A program made the position numbers and the translations under genes. Shown one piece after another: positions 16,117 to 22,945 of a DNA stretch of 24,935 nucleotides; position 1 is the stretch's first letter; each line of letters begins with the position of its first letter. Location of the stretch: positions 1 to 24,935 of IMG/VR virus record IMGVR_UViG_3300031957_000831. The stretch is one strand, 5' to 3'. The notes under the pieces are model-generated. The model ran no database searches. It was not told where the DNA came from and worked only from the letters and a program-made list of their open reading frames with translations. This stretch comes from a virus.

Positions 16117-17280
16117 TTAACCAATGAAAATTGGTATTGGAACTTTATTTAATTTCTCATTTAGAAATTCAGCTTCATCTTTGTCAGCCTCTAAAAGAGC
16201 TTTTCTACTCATTTGATCTAACATTTCTCTGAGCTGAGTTACTAATGTTTCTTTTTCAGTTTGAGCTTCTGTTCTTAGTGTATCGCCATCTAATGTTGTT
16301 TCAGCACCAGGTATTGGAAGTGAAGCATATTTACTTCTTATTGTTCCTAATAATTCTTTACAAAGAGCTAATCCATATTTCTTAATCCATTGTTTTCCAA
16401 CTTCATTGATATTAGCAAATGTCATATTATTGAAAGGAGCATTTGAAAAATCTGTTATTACGCCATTCGATGTCCCCTGCAGTGTATTGTTTCTATCTTT
16501 CTTTACTATATAGTCAAAGTGAAGTGTGTAAGTGCTTGTAGGGTTAGGAAAAATCCTTAATTTATTATTTCTTAATTCAAATGAGTAAGCAGACTTTCTT
16601 ATCTGGTCATTAAACTCTATAGCCTGAACCTTTAATAAATCAGCATATATAGGCATCATCATAAATGAAACACCTGGAGAATAATTTCCCCACCCGAATG
16701 AATCTAGCATATTGTAAGAACCATCGCCTGTTCCGGCATAAGGATCAAAATATCTGGTTATTGCAGGAGTGCCTTCGTAATGAATCTTTCTGATTTCTAT
16801 GTCATCACCACCTTCTTTTACATCAGCATAAAGAACATCTAAATCATAAACCTGAGAACCACTTGATATTTCTATTGAGCCTGTCTTAAAGTCTACTGTC
16901 CCACCAACACCAGCTTCTGAACCATATTGTTCGGCTAGTTGTATATTTCTACCAATTGTAGGAGTTAGCTTTCTGTGTGTTAAATTTGTTTTTGTATCAC
17001 CAGAACCTGTTTCTTGCCCTTGCAATGCTAACATATTATCTTTTATATTAAATTGATTTACTTGGGCTGAGTATTCTGTGATAGCTTCTTCATAACAAGC
17101 ATAAAATTGTTCTTTTTGTAATTCTACTGCTACTATAGGATACCCTAACCTTTTAGCAGACCAATCAGCAAACTTATCTACGGAATGAGAGCCAGTCCCA
17201 AATTGTGCATCCGTATCATAAAATCCATATGGCGTATCGCCAGATGAAAATGAACTACTTCCTGCCCAAACTATTTCCAT
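16117..17280 (-). CDS. gp13-like neck protein (head completion)
   Basis: A 387-residue protein. Residues 43-75 (KRLGYPIVAVELQKEQFYAC then YEEAITEYSAQ) match the gp13 opening 'LGAPVI-x-VE-x-x-x-x-Q-x-x-D-x-I-x-x-A-x-x-x-Y'. A later segment, KVQAIEFNDQIRKSAYSFEL RNNKLRIFPNP (two parts), then YTLHFDYIVKKD, is a strand-rich core also typical of connector proteins. T4 gp13 is 309 aa. The C-terminus is helical and charged. It leads a neck operon (gp13, gp14, gp15-like) directly after the capsid terminator, with a promoter-like motif 35 nt upstream and TAGGAG before the ATG. It should bind the portal side of the neck. Confidence 0.6.
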   Translation of the reverse strand: MEIVWAGSSSFSSGDTPYGFYDTDAQFGTGSHSVDKFADWSAKRLGYPIVAVELQKEQFYACYEEAITEYSAQVNQFNIKDNMLALQGQETGSGDTKTNLTHRKLTPTIGRNIQLAEQYGSEAGVGGTVDFKTGSIEISSGSQVYDLDVLYADVKEGGDDIEIRKIHYEGTPAITRYFDPYAGTGDGSYNMLDSFGWGNYSPGVSFMMMPIYADLLKVQAIEFNDQIRKSAYSFELRNNKLRIFPNPTSTYTLHFDYIVKKDRNNTLQGTSNGVITDFSNAPFNNMTFANINEVGKQWIKKYGLALCKELLGTIRSKYASLPIPGAETTLDGDTLRTEAQTEKETLVTQLREMLDQMSRKALLEADKDEAEFLNEKLNKVPIPIFIG

Positions 17281-17312
17281 TATATTCTCCTAAAAAAAAG
17301 ATGTATTTATTC

Positions 17313-17328
17313 ATTAATAAATATAAGA
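17313..17328 (-). promoter_or_regulatory. Late-promoter-like motif, copy 7
   Basis: Plus-strand core AATAAATAT at 17316-17324, 9 nt after the T-tract of the capsid terminator and 35 nt upstream of the gp13-like ATG. This terminator-then-motif layout repeats that at 9522-9573. Confidence 0.45.
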
Positions 17329-17333
17329 TATAC

Positions 17334-17363
17334 AAAAAAAGGGAAGATTTCTCTTCCCTTTTT
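17334..17363 (-). terminator. Intrinsic terminator after gp23 (bidirectional)
   Basis: Seven-base stem: GGGAAGA (17358-17352 on the coding strand) with TCTTCCC (17347-17341), 4-nt loop, then seven T (17340-17334). The plus strand has five T after the stem (17359-17363), so it can stop transcription both ways. It ends the gp22-gp23 unit. Confidence 0.88.
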
Positions 17364-17390
17364 AAGTTATTTAATTAATTAAAAAATTAA

Positions 17391-19040
17391 TTAAACTTGG
17401 TCGATATCAGTAACGATAACTTTTCCGTAGAATTCGTTACGAACCATCTTCTTAGCATAACGAGTCATAACACCTTTACGTGGAGTAAAGTTCTTAGGAT
17501 CGTATACTAATGGAGTCATAATCATCGGAACATATGGAGCATAGACAGCACCAGTTTCTAAGAAATTACTTCCTCTGAAACCCATAAGGATACTATTGTC
17601 CAACATGTAAGGATTCTTATAAACAGTGAAACGATTATTAATCGAACCAACTGCTTCGACACCCATTGAATAGGTTTTTCCTGCGCCATCAGCACTAGCA
17701 ACATATCCACTTACTGATTCTAAAATTGTTGCAACTTCCGGAGAAACCACAGCAAAGTTAGCACCACCACGTAGTGTTTTCTGATGTATAGCGTTAGAAA
17801 CAGACTGCATCTTAATACCTAATGTCTGAAACCATTGAGATTTCGTATAAGCATTAGAAGCACCACTAATCTGTGAAAAAGCACCTGCGCCTGTTCCAGA
17901 ACCATCATACTCATAGCCAACTTTAGCTGACCAGTATTGTGTTTTAGCATCAGCGTTTAGCTTTAACATATCTAGGATTTCTAAATCGATTTCCATAGCG
18001 ATATATTCACTAAGCATAGCAGTTAATTCAGCTTCAGCATCAACAGAATGATAAGCGTTAAGATCTTGAGCAAGCTCAGGAGTCCAAACAGCTTTCAACT
18101 TACGAGTTTTAGCAACGATAGCTTCACTCTTTAGTTGAATATCAATTTCTGGAATGTTGATATCAGTTTCAGGATTAGCAGCTGAGGCAGCTGAAGAAGC
18201 TTCAAAATCACCACGATCTGTAGCAACTGGCTGCTGATGATAATTAACAGAAGCAGTAGCTGCTGTATTTGTGATAACTGCAGGAGCAACTTCGCCTGTT
18301 AATACAAAGAAACTAACATCACCATTAGAAGCAACAGTTGTGTATGCAGGATAAACAGCATCTATGAAAGAACCGCTGATTTCAAAGGCTTTAACACCTT
18401 CTTTATCATGACGAGTAAAAGCGTCATTATCAATAGTTATCTTTCTAATAAGACCACCGTGAACTGAAGCACTTAAATCTGGCTCAAATTCTACATCTTT
18501 CCAAGTAGCTGTAGCAGCAGTAAATTGTCCTGAAGCAACAGAACCTGATAACTGTATAGCAGTTACTTTGTCGTTAATTGAATATCCAGATTTACCTGAA
18601 CCATATAAACCACCACTAGCATCAGCATTAGAAGCAGATGTGTTACCAAACACGTCTGTATTCTGTGCGATATTAGCTTGATTCGCTGTTCCATACTTAA
18701 AATCTAGAAAGAAAATTAGACCTGAAGGTAGATTCATTGGCTGAACACTAACAAACTCTTGTGCTGATAATTCACCAAAGATTCTACGAACCAATGGTAA
18801 AGCAACACCAGACCATTCTTCTTTAGATCCACCAGTGCCTGTCGCTGAAGCTTCTTTAATAAGCTGCGTTGCCTGGTTTTCTAAAAGAACAGCCATTCCT
18901 GTTTTCTTAGTGGAGTCCTCAATACCATCTAACAATCCGGTTGGCTCCCATTTGCCGACTAATTTACGAGTCTGCTTTAGAAGCTCTTGATGTGGGTTAT
19001 GTCCGCCCATTACATCATTTACATCGTTAAAGTTTGACAT
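17391..19040 (-). CDS. 23: Major capsid protein precursor (gp23-like)
   Basis: A 549-residue HK97-fold T4-type capsid protein. The N-terminal ~63 residues form a helical delta-domain; ATQLIKE-ASATG has the prohead protease pattern (I/L)-x-E|A after Glu63, very near T4's cleavage after Glu65. Downstream are GVALPLVRRIFGELSAQEFV and SVQPMNLPSGLIFFLDFKYG (T4: 'MGMVRRAIPNLIAFDICGVQPM'), KLKAVWTPELAQDLNAYHSV, the conserved 'E-x-x-x-x-E-x-x-x-x-MLSEYIAMEIDLEIL' helix, GGANFAVVSPEVATILE, and the final YDPKNFTPRKGVMTRYAKKM. It follows the scaffold gene by 14 nt with GGGAGA as ribosome binding site and ends in a strong terminator. The capsid forms hexamers of the head. Confidence 0.95.
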   Translation of the reverse strand: MSNFNDVNDVMGGHNPHQELLKQTRKLVGKWEPTGLLDGIEDSTKKTGMAVLLENQATQLIKEASATGTGGSKEEWSGVALPLVRRIFGELSAQEFVSVQPMNLPSGLIFFLDFKYGTANQANIAQNTDVFGNTSASNADASGGLYGSGKSGYSINDKVTAIQLSGSVASGQFTAATATWKDVEFEPDLSASVHGGLIRKITIDNDAFTRHDKEGVKAFEISGSFIDAVYPAYTTVASNGDVSFFVLTGEVAPAVITNTAATASVNYHQQPVATDRGDFEASSAASAANPETDINIPEIDIQLKSEAIVAKTRKLKAVWTPELAQDLNAYHSVDAEAELTAMLSEYIAMEIDLEILDMLKLNADAKTQYWSAKVGYEYDGSGTGAGAFSQISGASNAYTKSQWFQTLGIKMQSVSNAIHQKTLRGGANFAVVSPEVATILESVSGYVASADGAGKTYSMGVEAVGSINNRFTVYKNPYMLDNSILMGFRGSNFLETGAVYAPYVPMIMTPLVYDPKNFTPRKGVMTRYAKKMVRNEFYGKVIVTDIDQV

Positions 19041-19054
19041 TATATGTCTCCCAA

Positions 19055-20086
19055 TTAAATAAGGTTAGCTAATTTCTTAAACCTATCTCTCAACTCTGTG
19101 CTTTCAGAAATTACTTTCTTTTCAGACTTTGTTGAAGCGACTGGCTTAGAAGCAGCTCCCTTAGATTCATTAATATTGTTTCTGACAGTTACGAAAGATT
19201 CGCCAAGTGTAGAATACACTAACTTGACTTCTCTTAGGCTTCCTGCCCTGTCGAATTGCTCAACGACTTTCATCTTCTGTTCATTGTTCAAACCATACTT
19301 TCTGAATAGTTTGTTTGTGAATAAAAGTTTAGCATTTAGCAAATTAACTTCATTAAGCTTTCCACGAAGTGTTTCGATTACGGAACGATGTTCAGCAAGA
19401 TCAGATTTTAGTTCGGAAACTTCATTCTTTTCTTCTTCTTCATCTTCTTCCTCAGAAAGAGCTTTAAGAACTTCATCGAGATCGATATCTTCATCCATCT
19501 CATCTTCATCCTTTTCTTCTCCCTCTTTGAGTTTAGCACCCTGAGGATCTTCTTCATCAGAAGAAGAAGCAAGCTTTACGCCAGTTCCTTTTCCAATTCC
19601 TGAAGATGTAGATTGTTCTTCAACTTCTTCCTTATCATCATCTTCTTCGCCGTCTTCAAGCTCAGACTCTAACTCTTTAATTACAGATTCTAAATCAAGA
19701 TCTTCTTCCATATCTTCATCATCATCTTTAGCGATTTCATCCATCTCATCATCTTCTTCTTCTTCAGAAACGACAGGCGCATACTTCACACCATCGATTT
19801 CAATGATACCTTCTTCTTCCATTTCAGGTTCGCTCATTGGCTCTTCTGAAGCTTCATCTGACGGATCTTCATCTTCATCATTCATAGCTCTTTCTTCCAT
19901 CTCGTCATCATCACCTCTTTCTTCTAAATCGTCATCTTCATCTTCGATTTCGTTTTGGATTTTTTGTGAGAGCATATTCTGTAATCTTGGAGTAAAAGCC
20001 TCTTCTAAAGCCATTTTTGCATTTTCTAAAGCAGTCTCACGGACAGCTTTTGCGTCAGCAATTGCTTCTTTTAAGAGATCATCCAT
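19055..20086 (-). CDS. 22: Prohead core scaffolding protein (gp22-like)
   Basis: A 343-residue protein. The start DDLLKEAIADAKAVRETALE followed by NAKMALEEAFTPRLQNMLSQ is typical of gp22 in marine T4-like phages. Residues 50-215 are an extreme Asp/Glu region. The last 130 residues form a coiled coil and core domain: HRSVIETLRGKLNEVNLLNA, KLLFTNKLFRKYGLNNEQKM, ending FKKLANLI. Candidate gp21 cleavage points include KLNE|V and NINE|S. T4 gp22 is 269 aa. It forms the core on which gp23 assembles and is then digested to peptides. Its leader carries two hairpins and a promoter-like motif 108 nt upstream; AGGAGAATAATA precedes the ATG. Immediate neighbour of gp23, as in T4. Confidence 0.85.
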   Translation of the reverse strand: MDDLLKEAIADAKAVRETALENAKMALEEAFTPRLQNMLSQKIQNEIEDEDDDLEERGDDDEMEERAMNDEDEDPSDEASEEPMSEPEMEEEGIIEIDGVKYAPVVSEEEEDDEMDEIAKDDDEDMEEDLDLESVIKELESELEDGEEDDDKEEVEEQSTSSGIGKGTGVKLASSSDEEDPQGAKLKEGEEKDEDEMDEDIDLDEVLKALSEEEDEEEEKNEVSELKSDLAEHRSVIETLRGKLNEVNLLNAKLLFTNKLFRKYGLNNEQKMKVVEQFDRAGSLREVKLVYSTLGESFVTVRNNINESKGAASKPVASTKSEKKVISESTELRDRFKKLANLI

Positions 20087-20111
20087 TATTATTCTCCTAT
20101 TTAGGATTTAG

Positions 20112-20131
20112 TATAGTTATTGGGAACTATA
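20112..20131 (-). promoter_or_regulatory. Leader hairpin 2 before the scaffold gene
   Basis: Perfect 7-bp inverted repeat: TATAGTT (20112-20118) and AACTATA (20125-20131) with a 6-nt loop. It lies about 25 nt upstream of the gp22-like ATG and ends before the ribosome binding site. No T-tract follows, so it is not a terminator. A role in mRNA stability or translation is inference. Confidence 0.4.
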
Positions 20132-20153
20132 ATAGAATTATTATATTTCGATT

Positions 20154-20178
20154 ACACCGTATGCAATAGGAACGGTGT
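20154..20178 (-). promoter_or_regulatory. Leader hairpin 1 before the scaffold gene
   Basis: Perfect 7-bp inverted repeat: ACACCGT (20154-20160) and ACGGTGT (20172-20178), 11-nt loop, G+C-rich in an otherwise A/T-rich gap. It lies just after the promoter-like motif, so it would be near the 5' end of the capsid-operon mRNA. No T-tract follows it. Confidence 0.45.
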
Positions 20179-20189
20179 GTTTAGTTTTG

Positions 20190-20207
20190 ATATATATAAA
20201 TATAACG
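20190..20207 (-). promoter_or_regulatory. Late-promoter-like motif, copy 8
   Basis: Plus-strand core TATAAATAT at 20195-20203, 108 nt upstream of the gp22-like ATG and 6 nt beyond the stop of the S21 gene. It would drive the scaffold-capsid unit. Confidence 0.45.
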
Positions 20208-20209
20208 AA

Positions 20210-20437
20210 TTAAAATTTTCTTCCTCTTTTTCGACTATCTTCTTCCATTAGTTTTATTTTCTTCCAATGGTTACGAGCTTTTGCTTTGTTCTTAATCTCT
20301 TTTTTAATAGCAGATGGTTTTTTGTAAAACTCTCTTTCTCTCAGCTCATACATCATATTTGAGTCTTTTACTTTTCTTTTAAATATGCTGATAGCTTTCT
20401 CAACATTATTATTCTTTACTACAACTTTTATTGACAT
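20210..20437 (-). CDS. rpsU: Phage-encoded ribosomal protein bS21
   Basis: A 75-residue very basic protein. It has the S21 layout: KVVVKNNNVEKAISIFKRKV, then ELREREFYKKPS (E. coli S21 'EVRRREFYEKPT') and a long Lys/Arg-rich helix ending RKRGRKF. E. coli S21 is 71 aa. bS21 sits on the 30S subunit beside the anti-Shine-Dalgarno helix and affects initiation; phage copies are known, including in pelagiphages, and are thought to swap into host ribosomes. Here it lies between prohead-core genes and the scaffold gene, in a late operon, so it should be made with capsid proteins. AGAGGT precedes the ATG. The form resembles the proteobacterial rather than the Bacteroidota type. Function in this phage is inferred. 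Confidence 0.85.
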   Translation of the reverse strand: MSIKVVVKNNNVEKAISIFKRKVKDSNMMYELREREFYKKPSAIKKEIKNKAKARNHWKKIKLMEEDSRKRGRKF

Positions 20438-20483
20438 ATTTACCTCTTATTTTAACATATTTCTTAAATTGTGAGCACCAAAT

Positions 20484-21530
20484 TTACGCTATTATAGTAT
20501 GATACAACTTACCCCCTAAAGCTATTTCAGCACCAAATTTACGATTCCAAATAGTTCTGTAAGCATCTTTCATTCTTTTTATTGCAGCCTTTGATGGTTT
20601 AGAAACAACAGCATCTGCTATTTTTTGAAATTTTTTAAGTTCCGATTGGAATGTTTTAATTTTAGCATCTGCGCCCTTAGCCTTTGGGTGTGGTTTATAT
20701 TTATGTGTTATACCTACTTTAATAGAATTTTTAAGTGGCTTTTCAAAAGCCCTCACTATCTCTTTAGGGTCTTTACCATCTTGAATCACTAACTCATATA
20801 TATGATCAACATTATTATGGATTGCCTGAGCAATTCTCACACCACCCTCATCTTTTGCTTCCCTGTAACCCTCATTTATTAAGTCTTTTAATTTTAAAAT
20901 ACCATACTCCTTTACTTCGTTTTTCGCCTTGTAATTTCTATCAACATAGTTAAAGAAATCATCTTTATCTTCTGGTTTTAAATCTTTTGGAGAATTTATA
21001 CCGAACTTCTTCATAGCTTTATTGAAGAAAGCTTTATAACCATCATCTTCTCTGAACATCATATCTTTACTTTCATTAGCTTCACTATCCTCATCGTCAT
21101 GACCAGGAACATGCTTTTCACCAATTGTGTAATATCTACTTAAAATATTCCCCATATCTTCATATAAACCGCTCATTCTTTCCTGTAAGGAATTAGCTTC
21201 TTTAGCAACTTTACCAAATTGTCCTGAAAGACCTTTTAATTCTTTCATATTACGACTAATTGTAACTTTGTCGAACATATCATCGGCTTCAGATAAAGTG
21301 TGCTGTGCAGCACCTTCAGCAATCGATGATAGTGATTCTGCGACTTCCTTCAAACTACCTTTACCATAAATATTTTCACCTAAAGAACTGAAATTATTAA
21401 TCTTACTAACCAATTCTTTAACATCAATTTGTGGTGTATCATCATCTTCCTTTAACCAAGGATTATGAGATACCATTCCGCCAGCAGCAGATACTTCTTT
21501 TAATAAATCTTTTAATTTAATCTTTGCCAT
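20484..21530 (-). CDS. Prohead-region protein of unknown function (348 aa)
   Basis: Not a family I can name. The start AKIKLKDLLKE|VSAAGG has the form of a T4 capsid-targeting sequence (T4 IPIII begins MKTYQEFIAE|A), with a candidate gp21 cut after Glu12; a near copy of this element, LKLKDLINE|GY, recurs at about residue 213. Between them are helical segments (ADDMFDKVTISRNMKELKGL) and an acidic patch (HDDEDSEANESKDMM). The C-terminal 100 residues are basic and helical (THKYKPHPKAKGADAKIKTF; KPSKAAIKRMKDAYRTIWNR). A basic, processed protein in the prohead operon is likely packed in the core or as an internal protein. A promoter-like motif lies 18 nt upstream, overlapping the region of AAGGAG. 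Confidence 0.7.
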   Translation of the reverse strand: MAKIKLKDLLKEVSAAGGMVSHNPWLKEDDDTPQIDVKELVSKINNFSSLGENIYGKGSLKEVAESLSSIAEGAAQHTLSEADDMFDKVTISRNMKELKGLSGQFGKVAKEANSLQERMSGLYEDMGNILSRYYTIGEKHVPGHDDEDSEANESKDMMFREDDGYKAFFNKAMKKFGINSPKDLKPEDKDDFFNYVDRNYKAKNEVKEYGILKLKDLINEGYREAKDEGGVRIAQAIHNNVDHIYELVIQDGKDPKEIVRAFEKPLKNSIKVGITHKYKPHPKAKGADAKIKTFQSELKKFQKIADAVVSKPSKAAIKRMKDAYRTIWNRKFGAEIALGGKLYHTIIA

Positions 21531-21544
21531 AATATTATTCTCCT

Positions 21545-21561
21545 TAGATATAAATATCTAC
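21545..21561 (-). promoter_or_regulatory. Late-promoter-like motif, copy 9
   Basis: Plus-strand core TATAAATAT at 21549-21557, 18 nt upstream of the 348-aa gene and adjacent to its AAGGAG ribosome binding site, in the 41-nt gap after the 104-aa gene. Confidence 0.4.
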
Positions 21562-21571
21562 TTTCCTAATT

Positions 21572-21886
21572 TTATTTCTGAAATTTATCTTCTAAACCAT
21601 CTTTACCATCTAAGTAATTATATACACTCTGTAGATAGTCCATAGATTTAGTTAGTTTAGATTGAACCCAAGCCGGTATTTCTACCTCACCATCTTTACC
21701 TACATTATCAATTATTTTGTAAATCATCTTAGAATATTTCATAGAACGTTCTAATTGAGCCTTAGCCATCTTACCTTCGTGATCATCAGTTTCATTTATA
21801 GATTCTACTTTGAACGGTGGTCTATCTTTATCCGTATAGACTTTACCTAATTCTAAATCTTCTAATATATCTTTTATCTTAATCAT
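21572..21886 (-). CDS. Small prohead-region protein (104 aa)
   Basis: The start MIKIKDILEDLELGKVY again resembles the short N-terminal element of its neighbours. Residues 30-100 hold VESINETDDHEGKMAKAQLE, MKYSKMIYKIIDNV and IPAWVQSKLTKSMDYLQSVY, ending NYLDGKDGL. I recall the block 'DHEG-x-MAKA...YS-x-x-x-Y...W-V-Q-x-K-x-T-x-x-x-DY-x-x-x-V-x-x-YLDG' from other marine T4-like phages, where it is unnamed. SINE|T is a possible gp21 site. The ATG follows the upstream stop with no gap (TAAATG), so it is co-translated with the DUF3008-like gene. Role unknown; probably a head-associated protein. Confidence 0.7.
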   Translation of the reverse strand: MIKIKDILEDLELGKVYTDKDRPPFKVESINETDDHEGKMAKAQLERSMKYSKMIYKIIDNVGKDGEVEIPAWVQSKLTKSMDYLQSVYNYLDGKDGLEDKFQK

Positions 21887-22945
21887 TTATTTCTTTATAA
21901 CTTTGAAAGCAATATTCTGCATTTTCAGTATTGGTAGTTTAGAAAATTTCTTTTTATTTGATGCATTGATAGCGTCATATACTTGAGTTATAGCAGATGC
22001 TGTATAACTATCCATTTTCATTTTTTTACCAGAAACAGGATCTTTTACATTAGAGTATCCTTTCTTTAGAACACCTCTTATTTGAGCTATCACATCCGGA
22101 TCTTTAGCTTCATTTACAGATTCACCAGCATACTGCCTTTTATAAAAATCTGCATCTGCTTTAGATTGTTTCTTTGGTTCTTCTTTTTTCTTCTTAGAAA
22201 ACTTATCCTTTAATCTTTGAAATATACTCTTAGCTTTCTTATGATTTGGATTATCTTTATTCTTTAAAGCACTAGCTGCAGATACATCCTTACCTGTTTT
22301 AGGATTTTTCATTTTAATTTTTGTCATCGCTGTCGCAGCTGCCATAGCTGCTGGATTTTCGTTTAACTTACCTTCTTTCTTTAAACGACTCTTTTCAGCC
22401 CTTCCTCTGTTCTTAGACTCTGATTCAAATCCCACAATTTTTCCTCCTTTGTGTGATGCGTCTTTTCCATCACCATTTCCATAAGTTCCCTTTTGACGGT
22501 TATACTTATTTAATTCTGCTCTATACTTTTTAGACTTAGTAGATGATTGAAATTTTTTATACTCTGCTTTATAGTCTCTTTTAACAGCCTCACCTAAACT
22601 AGAAAGTCCTACAAGTGCTATAGCTTTACTTCTCGGAGTTGAATTCCTGTATGTTTTATTTACATACTTTAAATTCTTTTTAATCATAGCTGCAGCATCC
22701 TTTCCGCTATTTCCATATTTGAGAAGAAGTTGATATATCTTCTTCAATTCAGAATTTACTTTTTCACTTACTTTTTTTGGTAAATCATCGTGTTTTGTTT
22801 TAGCATACTTTTTAACACTACTCTTCTTCATAGACTTAGCAGCCTTCTGAGCTGCTTTTGAAAATTTGCCAGCAGGTGCTTCTCCCTTTTGTATAGCCCT
22901 AACAATACCCATAAACTTTTGTTGTTGTTTGGACTTAGATGGCAT
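21887..22945 (-). CDS. DUF3008-like basic protein of the prohead operon
   Basis: A 352-residue lysine-rich protein. Residues 1-60 match the DUF3008 layout: PSKSKQQQKFMGIVRAIQKG, AAKSMKKSSVKKYAKTKHDD and LPKKV. The middle is low in hydrophobics with many Lys (KDKFSKKKKEEPKKQSKADA). The last 75 residues form a separate conserved block: DPVSGKKMKMDSYTASAITQ, VYDAINASNKKKFSKLPILK, MQNIAFKVIKK. Two internal (L/V)NE sites, KLNE|N and SVNE|A, fit the prohead protease and would cut it into N-terminal, middle and C-terminal pieces. Immediately after gp21 with no gap between stop and ATG. A basic, cleavable protein next to the protease suggests an internal head or core protein; function is inference. 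Confidence 0.65.
   Translation of the reverse strand: MPSKSKQQQKFMGIVRAIQKGEAPAGKFSKAAQKAAKSMKKSSVKKYAKTKHDDLPKKVSEKVNSELKKIYQLLLKYGNSGKDAAAMIKKNLKYVNKTYRNSTPRSKAIALVGLSSLGEAVKRDYKAEYKKFQSSTKSKKYRAELNKYNRQKGTYGNGDGKDASHKGGKIVGFESESKNRGRAEKSRLKKEGKLNENPAAMAAATAMTKIKMKNPKTGKDVSAASALKNKDNPNHKKAKSIFQRLKDKFSKKKKEEPKKQSKADADFYKRQYAGESVNEAKDPDVIAQIRGVLKKGYSNVKDPVSGKKMKMDSYTASAITQVYDAINASNKKKFSKLPILKMQNIAFKVIKK

Noticed and set aside
12190-17311. Coding-strand AATAAATA words near 12190 and 17303 as normal T4-type late promoters
   Set aside because: Only two copies in gaps, with the shorter core and no consistent position, compared with nine longer copies in the other orientation; likely chance, though they should be kept in mind when mapping starts.
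19400-19960. Near-repeats of TCTTCATC in the scaffold gene as a DNA repeat array
   Set aside because: They follow from the encoded Asp/Glu runs and have no fixed period; not CRISPR or an iteron array.
19098-20111. Serine-rich open frames on the plus strand opposite the scaffold gene
   Set aside because: They are the antisense of GAA/GAT/GAG-rich acidic codons (giving TCT/TCA/TCC serines), have no ribosome binding site and no domain.
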